A stretch of DNA of 64,000 nucleotides, from NCBI RefSeq assembly GCF_003001935.1, contig NZ_PVNG01000027.1, positions 124,001 through 188,000 on the forward strand, written 5' to 3'. Numbering within the stretch: the stretch's first letter is position 1; each line of letters starts with the position of its first letter. Below the pieces are notes generated by a model. The model saw only the letters and a list, made by a program, of their open reading frames with translations. It had not been told where the DNA came from and ran no database searches. The stretch is from Nonomuraea fuscirosea (GTDB lineage: Bacteria > Actinomycetota > Actinomycetes > Streptosporangiales > Streptosporangiaceae). The position numbers were made by a program, and so were the translations under genes. Below, one piece after another: positions 26,231 to 34,468 of this stretch.

Positions 26231-26253
26231 CACTCCGGGAGGCGGATGGGCCG

Positions 26254-26299
26254 GTCAGGAGACGGCGCAGGTGTACGTCAGGAGACGGCGCAGGTGTAC
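26254..26299. repeat. Perfect 23-bp tandem duplication covering the mannanase stop codon
   Basis: The same 23 bp (beginning GTCAGGAGACGGCGC on the + strand) occur at 26254-26276 and 26277-26299 with no mismatch. On the coding strand the unit carries the last codons Y-T-C-A-V-S and the TGA of the mannanase. The copy at 26277-26299 is the one translated; the other is a spare stop-codon copy just downstream. Confidence 0.9.
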
Positions 26300-27891
26300 G
26301 AGCTCACGGTGGCGGTGCCGCCGGGGCGGGTGACCTGGAAGCCGAAGCCGGTCGAGCCGCCCGCGCCCAGGTTGCCGTTGTAGCCCGCGTTCCGGGCCGT
26401 CACGGTCTGCCCGCTGGTCGTCAGCGTGGCGTTCCACGAGCCGGCGATCGTGTGCCCGGACGGCAGCGTGAAGGTGACCGTCCAGCCGGTGACCGGGGCG
26501 GTGCCGGTGTTGGTGACCGTGGCCTGCACCACGTACCCGTCGCCCCACTGGCTCTGCACCGACCCGGTGGCCGTGCAGCCGCCGCCGCCTCCGCCGGACG
26601 TGGTGGTGAACGCCGTGGTGGCCGAGTTGCCCGACACGTTGCCGGCTCCGTCGCGGGCACGGACGTAGACCTCGTACCTCGTGGCGGGGCTCAGCCCGGT
26701 GAGGGCGATCGAGGGGGTGGCGCTCTGCCCGAGCAGTGTGTCGGTGCTGCCCTGCTCGCGGTAGACGTCGTACCCGGCCAGTCCCGACCCGCCCGCGTCC
26801 GTGCTGGCCGTCCAGGTCAGGGTGGCCCCGGTGGCGGTCACGCCGGATGCCGACGGGATGCCGGGCGTGGTCGGGGCGGTGGTGTCGGGGGTGCCGCCGC
26901 CGAAGAACGTGGCCTCACGCGAGGTCGCGGCGATGCCGTTCGCGCCGTTGAAGATGCGCTGCCCCCACGAGGTCAGGCTGGCGGCGTCGAAGTTCGTGAC
27001 CATGTCGAGGTATTCGACGCCGCCGCCGTTCCCGCTCCACGACCAGCCGATGTAGCCGAGGCCGCGCGACTGCGCCTGCGCCATGATCGTGTCCTCGTCG
27101 GGGTCGCCGTCCGAGTGGTTGTGCCCGAACTCCCCGATGACCAGCGGCAGGCCGGCGCTCTGGAAGGCGTTCAGGTAGGCGTTGATCTCGGCGGCGGTGT
27201 CGAAGACGCCGTACATGTGGATGGAGAAGACGGTGTTGTGCTGCGGGTCGGCGGCGGCGACGGCCTGGGCGTTGTCGCGCATGGTGAACTGCCAGTCCTG
27301 ACCCCAGTTGGGCGCGTCCACCATGAGCAGGTGCTGGAAGCCGAGGGCGCGCATCCGGCCGATCGCGCCGGTGGTCGCGGCGGTCCAGGAGGAGGCGTTG
27401 TTGTTGCCGATCGGCTCGTTGCCGATGTTGACGATGATGAAGTCTTCCGTGCCGGTGAGGGCGCTCTTGACGCTGCTCCAGTAGTCGACGGCCTGGTCCA
27501 GCGAGTACGCCCCGCTCTGCTCGCCGTACCCGGTGGTGTCGTGGTTTTCGAGCACGCATATTAACCGGTTCTGCCGGCACAGCGAGACGACGTTGGCCAC
27601 GTCGGCCGCCCCGTTGGCCGGCCACCGGCCGCCGCTCAGCACCACGCGCACGGTGTTGGCGCGCAGGGCCTTGATGTCGGCGAACGAGCCGGTCTGGCCG
27701 GTGTACCAGGTGTGCGCGTGGCTGACGCCGCGCATGACGAACGCGTTCCCGTTGGCCTCCACGATTCTCGTGCCACTGACCCGTAACCCGACGGCGGCGT
27801 GCGCGGTGTCCGGGGTGATGAGCATGGAGGCGAGCATCGAGACGAGGAGCGACAGGAGCGCCGCCGCGGCGAGCCCGAGTCGGTGGGTCAT
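26278..27891 (-). CDS. Secreted GH5 (subfamily 8-like) beta-1,4-mannanase with FN3 and CBM2
   Basis: 537 aa. Signal peptide to about residue 32, cleavage near TAHA-AVGL. The GH5 domain (about 33-330) begins GLRVSGTRIVEANGNAFVMR with GVSHAHTWY, close to Streptomyces mannanases; acid/base Glu in VNIGNEPIGN and nucleophile Glu in LVIGEFGHNH. FN3 spans about 340-425 (TPGIPSASGVTATGATLTWT). A glycine linker then leads to a CBM2 bounded by its two cysteines (GGGGCTATG and SYTCAVS-end). It would cut mannan outside the cell. A palindrome 23 nt before the start and another inside the gene suggest LacI-type control. It contains a rare TTA leucine codon. Confidence 0.88.
   Translation of the reverse strand: MTHRLGLAAAALLSLLVSMLASMLITPDTAHAAVGLRVSGTRIVEANGNAFVMRGVSHAHTWYTGQTGSFADIKALRANTVRVVLSGGRWPANGAADVANVVSLCRQNRLICVLENHDTTGYGEQSGAYSLDQAVDYWSSVKSALTGTEDFIIVNIGNEPIGNNNASSWTAATTGAIGRMRALGFQHLLMVDAPNWGQDWQFTMRDNAQAVAAADPQHNTVFSIHMYGVFDTAAEINAYLNAFQSAGLPLVIGEFGHNHSDGDPDEDTIMAQAQSRGLGYIGWSWSGNGGGVEYLDMVTNFDAASLTSWGQRIFNGANGIAATSREATFFGGGTPDTTAPTTPGIPSASGVTATGATLTWTASTDAGGSGLAGYDVYREQGSTDTLLGQSATPSIALTGLSPATRYEVYVRARDGAGNVSGNSATTAFTTTSGGGGGGCTATGSVQSQWGDGYVVQATVTNTGTAPVTGWTVTFTLPSGHTIAGSWNATLTTSGQTVTARNAGYNGNLGAGGSTGFGFQVTRPGGTATVSSYTCAVS
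27559..27570. promoter_or_regulatory. Intragenic copy of the mannanase operator, built from rare codons
   Basis: The minus strand reads AACCGGTTAATA here, the same as 11 bases of the upstream operator. In the coding frame it is AAC-CGG-TTA-ATA (Asn-Arg-Leu-Ile). TTA and ATA are the rarest Leu and Ile codons in such GC-rich DNA. It lies about 350 bp inside the gene, suited to looping repression. Confidence 0.5.
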
Positions 27892-27912
27892 GAGGGTGCC
27901 CTTCTACTGCCA

Positions 27913-27924
27913 TTAACCGGTTAG
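27913..27924. promoter_or_regulatory. Operator upstream of the mannanase gene, TTAACCGGTTAG
   Basis: The core TAACCGGTTA (27914-27923) is a perfect 10-bp palindrome with the CG centre typical of LacI-family proteins, 22 nt upstream of the mannanase ATG. Confidence 0.65.
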
Positions 27925-28016
27925 GTCCTGCACGGGCACATGCTCTGCGGAATCGGCGGCGACGTCCAGAAAGTCAGCCGAGGACGGTCAGGAACGCCTG
28001 GACCGGGGTGAAAGTT

Positions 28017-28745
28017 TCACTTCACCGGCTCGTCGGTGCGGGCCGGCGGCTCACCTCTGCGGGCCGGCGGCTCGCCCCTGAGGGTGGACGGCTCGTCCCT
28101 GAGCGTCGGCAGGCCCGCCGCCAGGGCCCTGAGCGCGCGGACGAGCGTGGGCAGCAGCACCGGGCAGAGGGCGGCCAGCTCGGGATCCTCGGCGTAGACC
28201 TGGACCAGTGTGGCCGGCGGGTTGGATGCCGGATAGAGCATGCCGGCCAGGCTGCTGGCGGCGGCGACCAGCTCCAAGCCCTCGCGCTCGGTCAGGTCGG
28301 TCACGGCCGCGACCTCGGCGCCCAGCTCGGTGACGATGGTGATGACCGCGCGCTTGAACGCGCGGGCGGCCTCGACGGAGACGTTGTGTTCGAGGCTGGT
28401 GGAGGTGTGCCCGAGCAGGTCGCAGAGCAGCGGCCGGTCCGTGATCGTCTCAGCCAGCACGGTCACCGCCTCGCCCGCGCCGGCGGCCGCGCGCAGGCGC
28501 GGAGTGGCGGTGTCGGCCCACTGCCGCCATTCTTCGCCGGCCAGCTCCAGGTAGATCTCCTCGCGGGTGCCGAAATAGCGCACGATGTTGGACTTCACCA
28601 GCCCGACGGCCTCGGCGACCGCGCCCAGGCTGACGTTGCGCACGCCGGAGGTGCGGGCCAGCTCGCGGGCGGCGTCGAGGATCGCCTCGCGCCGCTGCTG
28701 CTTGTGCTCGGGCCGCCTGGCCCGGCGAAATGCCGCCCTCGTCAT
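28017..28745 (-). CDS. TetR/AcrR family regulator of the molybdenum hydroxylase operon
   Basis: 242 aa. HTH: QQRREAILDAARELARTSGV-RNVSLGAVAEAVGLVKSNIVRYFGTREEIY. The ligand domain is about 70-205. The tail is repetitive (LRGEPPARRGEPPARTDEP), from a 21-bp DNA repeat. Divergent from the PaoABC-like operon; the 105-nt spacer contains AACGGTACGCCGTT and a second, degraded copy, so this protein most likely represses both directions. Confidence 0.88.
   Translation of the reverse strand: MTRAAFRRARRPEHKQQRREAILDAARELARTSGVRNVSLGAVAEAVGLVKSNIVRYFGTREEIYLELAGEEWRQWADTATPRLRAAAGAGEAVTVLAETITDRPLLCDLLGHTSTSLEHNVSVEAARAFKRAVITIVTELGAEVAAVTDLTEREGLELVAAASSLAGMLYPASNPPATLVQVYAEDPELAALCPVLLPTLVRALRALAAGLPTLRDEPSTLRGEPPARRGEPPARTDEPVK
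28039..28101. repeat. 21-bp tandem repeat encoding the TetR C-terminal tail
   Basis: Three units at 28039-28059, 28060-28080 and 28081-28101, the first two nearly identical. They encode seven-residue units of the R-G-E-P-P-A-R type at the very C-terminus. In-frame expansion would only lengthen a probably disordered tail. Confidence 0.75.
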
Positions 28746-28769
28746 GTCCGTCCCAGCATACTGGGGTAC

Positions 28770-28808
28770 TTAACGGTACGCCGTTCACTTGTTAAGGGTA
28801 CGGTGTTC
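28770..28808. promoter_or_regulatory. Candidate TetR operator pair between tetR and the hydroxylase operon
   Basis: TTAACGGTACGCCGTTC (28770-28786) and TTAAGGGTACGGTGTTC (28792-28808) are direct repeats 22 bp apart. The first contains AACGG-TACG-CCGTT, perfect 5-bp inverted arms. The second keeps only part of that symmetry. They lie 25-62 nt from the two divergent starts. Confidence 0.55.
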
Positions 28809-28850
28809 TGTTAGCGTCCCGACTACACCGGCACAGAAAAGAGATGGCGA

Positions 28851-29324
28851 GTGACCGAGATCAGGATGAAGGTGAACGGCGACGTCGCCGCGCTCGACGT
28901 CGAGCCATGGGTGAGCCTGCTCGACGCGCTGCGCGAACGCCTCGGCGTGACCGGGCCGAAGAAGGGTTGCGACCAGGGCGCCTGCGGCGCCTGCACGGTG
29001 CTGGCCGACGGCGTGCGGATCAACTCCTGCCTGGCCCTGGCCGTCCAGTACGACGGCCAGGAGATCACCACGATCGAGGGCGTGGACCATCCGCTGCAGG
29101 AGGCGTTCGTCCGCAACGACGGCCTCCAGTGCGGCTACTGCACCTCCGGCCAGATCTGCTCGGCCATCGGCATGCTGGCCGAGCACGCGGCCGGCATGCC
29201 CAGCGCGGCCGGTGGCTCGGGTGCGCTCACCGAGGACGAGGTCAGGGAGCGGATGAGCGGCAACCTGTGCCGCTGCGGCGCCTACAACGGCATCGTGGAC
29301 GCGATCATGGAAGTGGCCCGGTGA
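28851..29324 (+). CDS. Molybdenum hydroxylase 2Fe-2S subunit (PaoA/YagT, CoxS-like)
   Basis: 157 aa from GTG 28851. It holds the two 2Fe-2S sites of the xanthine oxidase family: the plant-ferredoxin-type site GCDQGACGACTVLADG with a fourth Cys in NSCLALAV, and the helical site LQCGYCTSGQ with GNLCRCGAYNGI. It passes electrons from the molybdenum centre to the FAD subunit. No Tat signal is seen, unlike E. coli PaoA, so the enzyme is probably cytoplasmic. Its stop overlaps the next gene by 4 nt (GTGA). Confidence 0.92.
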   Translation: MTEIRMKVNGDVAALDVEPWVSLLDALRERLGVTGPKKGCDQGACGACTVLADGVRINSCLALAVQYDGQEITTIEGVDHPLQEAFVRNDGLQCGYCTSGQICSAIGMLAEHAAGMPSAAGGSGALTEDEVRERMSGNLCRCGAYNGIVDAIMEVAR

Positions 29325-30310
29325 AACCGTTCGCCTACGTCAAGCCGGCCGACGTCGAGGCCGCCCTGCACGCCGCCGCCACCGAGCCGGGCGCCAAGTT
29401 CCTCGGCGGTGGCACCAACCTGGTCGACCTGATGCGCGAGGGCATCGAGCAGCCCCAGACCGTCGTGGACGTCACCGGGCTGCCCTTCGACACCGTGGAG
29501 GACCTGCCGGACGGCGGGCTGCGCATCGGCGCCCTCGTCCGCAACAGCGCCCTGGCCGCCGACCCGCGGGTGCGCGACCGCTACCCGGTGCTGTCGCAGG
29601 CGCTGCTGTCGGGCGCCTCCGGCCAGCTGCGCAACATGGCCACCGTGGGCGGCAACCTGCTCCAGCGCACCCGCTGCCTCTACTTCTACGACACCACCTC
29701 CGCCTGCAACAAGCGCGAGCCGGGCAGCGGCTGCGACGCGCTCGACGGATTCAACCGGAGCTGCGCGATTCTGGGCGTCAGCGACAGCTGCATCGCCACC
29801 CACCCCTCCGACATGTGCGTGGCGCTGGCCGCCCTGGACGCCGTCGTCGAGGTACGCGGCACCGGCGGCACCCGCCGCGTCCCGGTGACCGACCTGCACC
29901 GCCTCCCTGGCGACACCCCTGAGATCGAGACCGACCTGGCCCCCGGCGAGCTCATCACCGCCGTCGAGCTGCCGCCGGCCCCGGCCGACTCCCGCTACCG
30001 CAAGGTCCGCGACCGGGCCTCGTACGCGTTCGCCCTGGTCTCGGTCGCCGCCGCGCTGGAGGTGAGCGACGGCACGGTGACGCTGGCCCGGCTGGCGCTC
30101 GGCGGCATCGCCCCCAAACCCTGGCGCGCCCGCGAGGCCGAGCGGCTGCTGACCGGAGGCCCGGCCGACGAGGCGGCGTTCCGGCGCGCGGCCGAGGCCG
30201 AACTGGCCGCGGCGAGCGTCCGCGACGGCAACGCGTTCAAGACCTCCCTCGCCACCGCCACGATCGTGGCCACGCTGCGCGAGCTGAGCCAGGAAGGGGC
30301 CGTGCGATGA
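29321..30310 (+). CDS. Molybdenum hydroxylase FAD subunit with 4Fe-4S cysteines (PaoB/YagS, CoxM-like)
   Basis: 329 aa. FAD-binding segments KFLGGGTNLVDLMREGIEQP and NMATVGGNLLQRTRCLYFYD are those of CoxM proteins. The extra cysteines in TRCLYFYD, SACNKREPGSGCDAL, NRSCAILG and DSCIATHPSDMCVAL match the YagS/PaoB branch, which carries an additional 4Fe-4S cluster. The final product accepting electrons is not evident from sequence. Overlaps both neighbours by 4 nt. Confidence 0.92.
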   Translation: MKPFAYVKPADVEAALHAAATEPGAKFLGGGTNLVDLMREGIEQPQTVVDVTGLPFDTVEDLPDGGLRIGALVRNSALAADPRVRDRYPVLSQALLSGASGQLRNMATVGGNLLQRTRCLYFYDTTSACNKREPGSGCDALDGFNRSCAILGVSDSCIATHPSDMCVALAALDAVVEVRGTGGTRRVPVTDLHRLPGDTPEIETDLAPGELITAVELPPAPADSRYRKVRDRASYAFALVSVAAALEVSDGTVTLARLALGGIAPKPWRAREAERLLTGGPADEAAFRRAAEAELAAASVRDGNAFKTSLATATIVATLRELSQEGAVR

Positions 30311-32580
30311 GCATCAAGTACGCCGAGGCCGAGCCGGCGACGACCGACGCGACCAAGTACGTCGGCCGCGCGGTCGACCGGATCGACGGCCCCGCCAAGA
30401 CCACGGGCGAGGCCCGCTTCGCCGCCGAGTACTCCTACCCCGACCTGGCCTACGCCGCGCTCGTGCACGCCACCATCCCCAGGGGCCGGATCACCGCCAT
30501 CGACACGGCGGCGGCGCGGGCGGTGCGCGGCGTCATCGACGTGCTCACCCACGAGAGCACCCCGGCCATGAAACCGCCGCCCAAGCCCAGCGTCCTCGAC
30601 CTCAGCTCGATGGTGGCCGGCACGTCGGTCAACTACCTGGGCACCGACGAGGTGCACTGGAACGGCCAGCCGATCGCCGTCGTGGTCGCCGAGACGCCCG
30701 AGACCGCCCGGTACGCGGCTTCGCTGGTGCGGCCGGCGTACCAGGAGCTGCCCGCCGCGACCGACTTCGAGGCGGAGAAGCACCATGCCGTCCCGCAGAA
30801 GAGCAGCCTGATCTCCGAGGCCTCGGCGAACAAGGGGGACGCGCCGGCCGCGCTGGCCGCCGCGCCGTACGCGGTCGACCTGACCTTCTCGACGCCGCCG
30901 CAGAGTCACAACGCGATCGAGCCGCACGCCAGCACCGCGGTCTGGGACGGCGACCGGCTGACCCTGCACGAGGGCACCCAGAACATCCCTTGGACGCGCC
31001 GGCACCTGGCCCTGCGGTTCGGCGTGCCGGAGAAGGGGATCAGGATCCTGTCGCCCTACGTCGGCGGTGGTTTCGGGGGGAAAGGCTCGGTCTGGGCGGG
31101 CACGCTGCTCGCCGTACTGGCCGCACGGGTCACCGGCCGCGCCGTACGGCTGGCGCTCACCCGCGAGAGCGTCTACCACACGGTCGGCGGACGCACCGCC
31201 AGCACGCAGCGGGTCGCCCTGGGCGCGGAGGCCGACGGCCGGCTGACCGCGCTGATCCACACCAGCGTGTCCAGGACCGGCCGCACCGGCGGCTCGGGGG
31301 AGCAGATCACCGCCGGCTCCCGGCACCTCTACGCCGCGCCCAACATCCACCTGCAGCAGAACGTGGTCCAGCTCGACCTGCTGGCCAACACGTTCATGCG
31401 GGCTCCAGGCGAGTCCATCGGCACCTTCGCGATGGAGTCGGCCGTGGACGAGCTGGCCTGGAAACTGGGCATGGACCCGATCGAGCTGCGCATGCGCAAC
31501 GAGCCCGAGCGTGATCCGCTGGGCGGGCAGGAGTTCTCGGGGCGGCGGCTGCGGGAGGCGTACGCGCTGGGGGCCGAACGCTTCGGCTGGCACGCGCGCG
31601 ACCCGCGGGCCGGTGCCATGCGCGACGGGAAATGGCTGGTCGGCATGGGGGTGGCCACGGCCTACCACCCGTCGCTGCAGATGATGGCGAGCGTGACCGT
31701 GCGGCTGGAGGCCGCCGGCACGCTCGTGGTGCGCTGCGGGCTGCACGAGATGGGCATGGGGACGGCGACCGTACAGGCGCAGATCGCCGCCGACGAGATG
31801 GGCGTGCCGCTGGAGCAGGTACGCGTGGAGTACGGCGATTCCGACCTGCCGCCGGGCCCGCAGGCGGGCGGCTCGATGCAGACCGCGACCGCCGCGGCGG
31901 GCGTGCTGGCCGCCTGCGCCAAGCTCAAGCGCACGCTGACCGGCCTGGCCCGCCGCGCACCCGGCTCACCCCTGCGCGGCACCCGTCCCGCCGACGTACA
32001 GGCCCGCGACGGCGGCCTCTACGCGGGGGGCCGCGGCCTCACCTACAAGGAGCTCCTCTCCGCCGCCGGTCGCGACCACGTGGAGGCCGAGGTCAAGGGG
32101 AGCACGCTGGCCTTCATGGCCAAGTTCCTGCGCGAGCGCAGGAAGTGGGTGAAGGCGGCGACCGGGGCGCACTTCTGCGAGGTGCGGGTCGACCCCGACA
32201 CCATGGAGGTACGGGTGTCGCGCTGGCTCGGCGTCTTCGACGCCGGCACGATCATCAACGCGAGGACGGCGGCCAGCCAGCTGCGCGGCGGGATCGTGAT
32301 GGGCCTCGGCATGGCGCTGTCGGAGCACACTCTGATCGACCCGCGCAACGGCCGTGTCGTCAACCCGAGCCTGTCGGAGTACCACCTGCCGGTGCACGCC
32401 GACGTCCCGCACATCGACGTGGAGTGGCTGAACGAACCGGACCCGAACATGCCCCTGGGCCTGCGCGGGATCGGGGAGGTGGGCATCACGGGGGTCGCCG
32501 CGGCCGTGGCCAACGCCGTGCGGCACGCGACCGGCAAGCGCGTGGCGGACCTGCCGATCACGCTCGACAAGCTGCTGTAG
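30307..32580 (+). CDS. Molybdenum hydroxylase catalytic subunit (PaoC/YagR, CoxL-like)
   Basis: 757 aa. Molybdopterin-binding family features: YVGRAVDRIDGPAKTTGEAR at the N-terminus, LSPYVGGGFGGKGSVWAGTL, RAPGESIGTFAMESAVDELA, GGSMQTATAAAGV, and GLRGIGEVGITGVAAAVANA, where Glu is the expected base beside the molybdenum. The closest architecture I know is the aldehyde oxidoreductase PaoC. It would need molybdopterin cytosine dinucleotide. No XdhC/PaoD-type maturation gene is visible beside the operon. Confidence 0.92.
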   Translation: MSIKYAEAEPATTDATKYVGRAVDRIDGPAKTTGEARFAAEYSYPDLAYAALVHATIPRGRITAIDTAAARAVRGVIDVLTHESTPAMKPPPKPSVLDLSSMVAGTSVNYLGTDEVHWNGQPIAVVVAETPETARYAASLVRPAYQELPAATDFEAEKHHAVPQKSSLISEASANKGDAPAALAAAPYAVDLTFSTPPQSHNAIEPHASTAVWDGDRLTLHEGTQNIPWTRRHLALRFGVPEKGIRILSPYVGGGFGGKGSVWAGTLLAVLAARVTGRAVRLALTRESVYHTVGGRTASTQRVALGAEADGRLTALIHTSVSRTGRTGGSGEQITAGSRHLYAAPNIHLQQNVVQLDLLANTFMRAPGESIGTFAMESAVDELAWKLGMDPIELRMRNEPERDPLGGQEFSGRRLREAYALGAERFGWHARDPRAGAMRDGKWLVGMGVATAYHPSLQMMASVTVRLEAAGTLVVRCGLHEMGMGTATVQAQIAADEMGVPLEQVRVEYGDSDLPPGPQAGGSMQTATAAAGVLAACAKLKRTLTGLARRAPGSPLRGTRPADVQARDGGLYAGGRGLTYKELLSAAGRDHVEAEVKGSTLAFMAKFLRERRKWVKAATGAHFCEVRVDPDTMEVRVSRWLGVFDAGTIINARTAASQLRGGIVMGLGMALSEHTLIDPRNGRVVNPSLSEYHLPVHADVPHIDVEWLNEPDPNMPLGLRGIGEVGITGVAAAVANAVRHATGKRVADLPITLDKLL

Positions 32581-32622
32581 CTCTAGGCTGCTGTGTCGAG
32601 GCTCGTCGAGGAGGCACCCGTC

Positions 32623-33081
32623 ATGTCACGTCCGCCGTTCCCGCCGTTCACCGAGGAAAGCGCCCGGCTCAAGGTCCAGGCTGCCGAGGACGCCTGGAAC
32701 ACCCGCGACCCCGACAAGGTCGCGATGGCGTACACGGAGGACACGGTCTGGCGCAACCGCGACGAGTTCGTGACCGGCCGCGACGCGGTCAGGGCGTTCC
32801 TGCGGCGCAAGTGGGACAGGGAGCTCGACTACGCGCTGCGGAAGGAACTGTGGGGCGTGCTCGGGAACCGCATCGCGGTGCGGTTCCAGTACGAGTGCCA
32901 CGACGCATCGGGGCAATGGTGGCGTAGCTACGGGAACGAGCAGTGGGAGTTCGACGAGGCGGGACTGATGCGGCGCAGGGAGGCCAGCATCAACGACGTG
33001 CGGATCACGGAGTCGGAGCGGCGCATCTTCGGCACCCGCCCGGAGTCGGACCACGGCGTGGACGTCCTGCCGCTCAGGTGA
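32623..33081 (+). CDS. DUF1348 / SnoaL-fold protein
   Basis: 152 aa from MSRPPFPPFTEESARLKVQA, chosen because a GAGGAGG ribosome site lies just upstream, inside a longer in-frame extension. The segments AWNTRDPDKVAMAYTEDTVW, RNRDEFVTGRDAVRAFLRRK and NEQWEFDEAGLMRRREASIN are those of DUF1348 proteins. Function unknown; the fold usually makes a small ligand pocket. It follows the hydroxylase operon after 42 nt and may be read through from it. Its 3' end overlaps the convergent transporter gene by 8 nt. Confidence 0.85.
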   Translation: MSRPPFPPFTEESARLKVQAAEDAWNTRDPDKVAMAYTEDTVWRNRDEFVTGRDAVRAFLRRKWDRELDYALRKELWGVLGNRIAVRFQYECHDASGQWWRSYGNEQWEFDEAGLMRRREASINDVRITESERRIFGTRPESDHGVDVLPLR

Positions 33082-34366
33082 GATATCTGAGCCACAGATA
33101 AGGCGTCGACAACGCCACGGTGACGAACGTGACCACCAGCCCATAACGGGTGAACTGCCAGAAGGAGATGGGCGTGCCGTTACGGGCGGCGATGCCGATG
33201 ACCACCACGTTGGCCGCCGCCCCCACCGCCGTCGCGTTCCCGCCCAGGTCGGCCCCGATCGCCAGGGCCCACCAGAGCACCTGGGCGTGCTCGCCGCCGC
33301 CGTTGGCCTGCACGAGGTCGGCGACGATGGGGCTCATCGTGGCCACGTACGGGATGTTGTCGATCACCGCGGACAGCCCCGTCGAGGCCCACAGCAGCGA
33401 CATCGTCGCCAGCCCGAGCTGCCCCTGCGTCGCCTCCGCCGCCGCCTTCGAGAGCTCGCCGATGACGCCGGTCTCCACCAGCGCCCCCACCATGACGAAC
33501 AGCCCGGCGAAGAACACCAGCGTCGGCCACTCCACCTCGCGGATGGCGTCCTCGGTCGTCACCTTCGTCGCGGCCACCAGCACGCCGGCGCCCAGCAACG
33601 CGACCACGCTCGGCTCGTGGTGCAGCACGGGATGCAGCACGAACGCCGCCATCACCAGCGCCAGCACGGCCAGCGACTGCCACAGCAGCCGCCGGTCCGC
33701 GATGGCCTCGCGCTCGTTCAGCGTCATGATCTCGGCGGCCAGCTCGGGGTCGTACTTGAACGACTTCCTGAACAACCACCGGCACAACACCGCGAACACC
33801 ACCATCAGCACCACGATCAGCGGCGCCAGGTGCACGAGGAAGTCGTTGAAGGTCAGGCCGCCGCGGCTGGCGATGATGATGTTCGGCGGATCGCCGACCA
33901 GCGTGGACGCGCCGCCGATGTTCGACGCCATCGCCTCGGCGATCAGGTACGGCGCCACCGGCAGCGCCAGCCGTTCACACACCAGGAACGTCACCGGCGC
34001 GATCAGCAGCACGGTCGTCACGTTGTCCAGCAGCGCCGACGCGCTCGCGGTGATCACCACCAGCAGCACCATCAGCCGGTACGGCCGCCCCCTGGCCCGC
34101 TTGGCCGCCCAGATGGCCAGAAACTCGAACACCCCGGTCTGCTTCAGCACGCCGACGATGACCATCATGCCGAGCAGCAGGAAGATCACGTTCCAGTCGA
34201 TGCCGGATCGCTCGTCGAAGAACGCGGAGCCGGCGTCGGTGGCGTGGATCAGCAACATGATCCCCGCCCCGCCGAGCGCCGCTGCCACGCGGTGCACCTT
34301 TTCGGTGGCGATCAGCGTGTACGCGCCCAGAAAGACGGCCACCGCCACCCACGCCGTGATCGTCAC
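33074..34366 (-). CDS. ArsB/NhaD-type ion transporter (SLC13/IT superfamily)
   Basis: 430 aa, 11-12 membrane segments from a GTG. Signatures: DWNVIFLLLGMMVIVGVLKQ-TGVFEFLA, ASALLDNVTTVLLIAPVTFL, IGGASTLVGDPPNIIIAS and, in the second half, STGLSAVIDNIPYVATMSPI and ADLGGNATAVGAAANVV. The two inverted NT/DN-containing re-entrant loops are typical of ArsB, NhaD and P-protein-like carriers. Substrate could be arsenite, Na+/H+ or an anion; no ars gene is nearby, so I do not choose. Confidence 0.87.
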   Translation of the reverse strand: MTITAWVAVAVFLGAYTLIATEKVHRVAAALGGAGIMLLIHATDAGSAFFDERSGIDWNVIFLLLGMMVIVGVLKQTGVFEFLAIWAAKRARGRPYRLMVLLVVITASASALLDNVTTVLLIAPVTFLVCERLALPVAPYLIAEAMASNIGGASTLVGDPPNIIIASRGGLTFNDFLVHLAPLIVVLMVVFAVLCRWLFRKSFKYDPELAAEIMTLNEREAIADRRLLWQSLAVLALVMAAFVLHPVLHHEPSVVALLGAGVLVAATKVTTEDAIREVEWPTLVFFAGLFVMVGALVETGVIGELSKAAAEATQGQLGLATMSLLWASTGLSAVIDNIPYVATMSPIVADLVQANGGGEHAQVLWWALAIGADLGGNATAVGAAANVVVIGIAARNGTPISFWQFTRYGLVVTFVTVALSTPYLWLRYLT

Positions 34367-34468
34367 GCGCGCAACCTATCAACCAGCGCTCAGCGACCCG
34401 CACACCACCCACACGGCGTCGTCTGAGGGCTGCTTAAGCGTCACCGGAACCCCTACCGGGGCCGAGCT

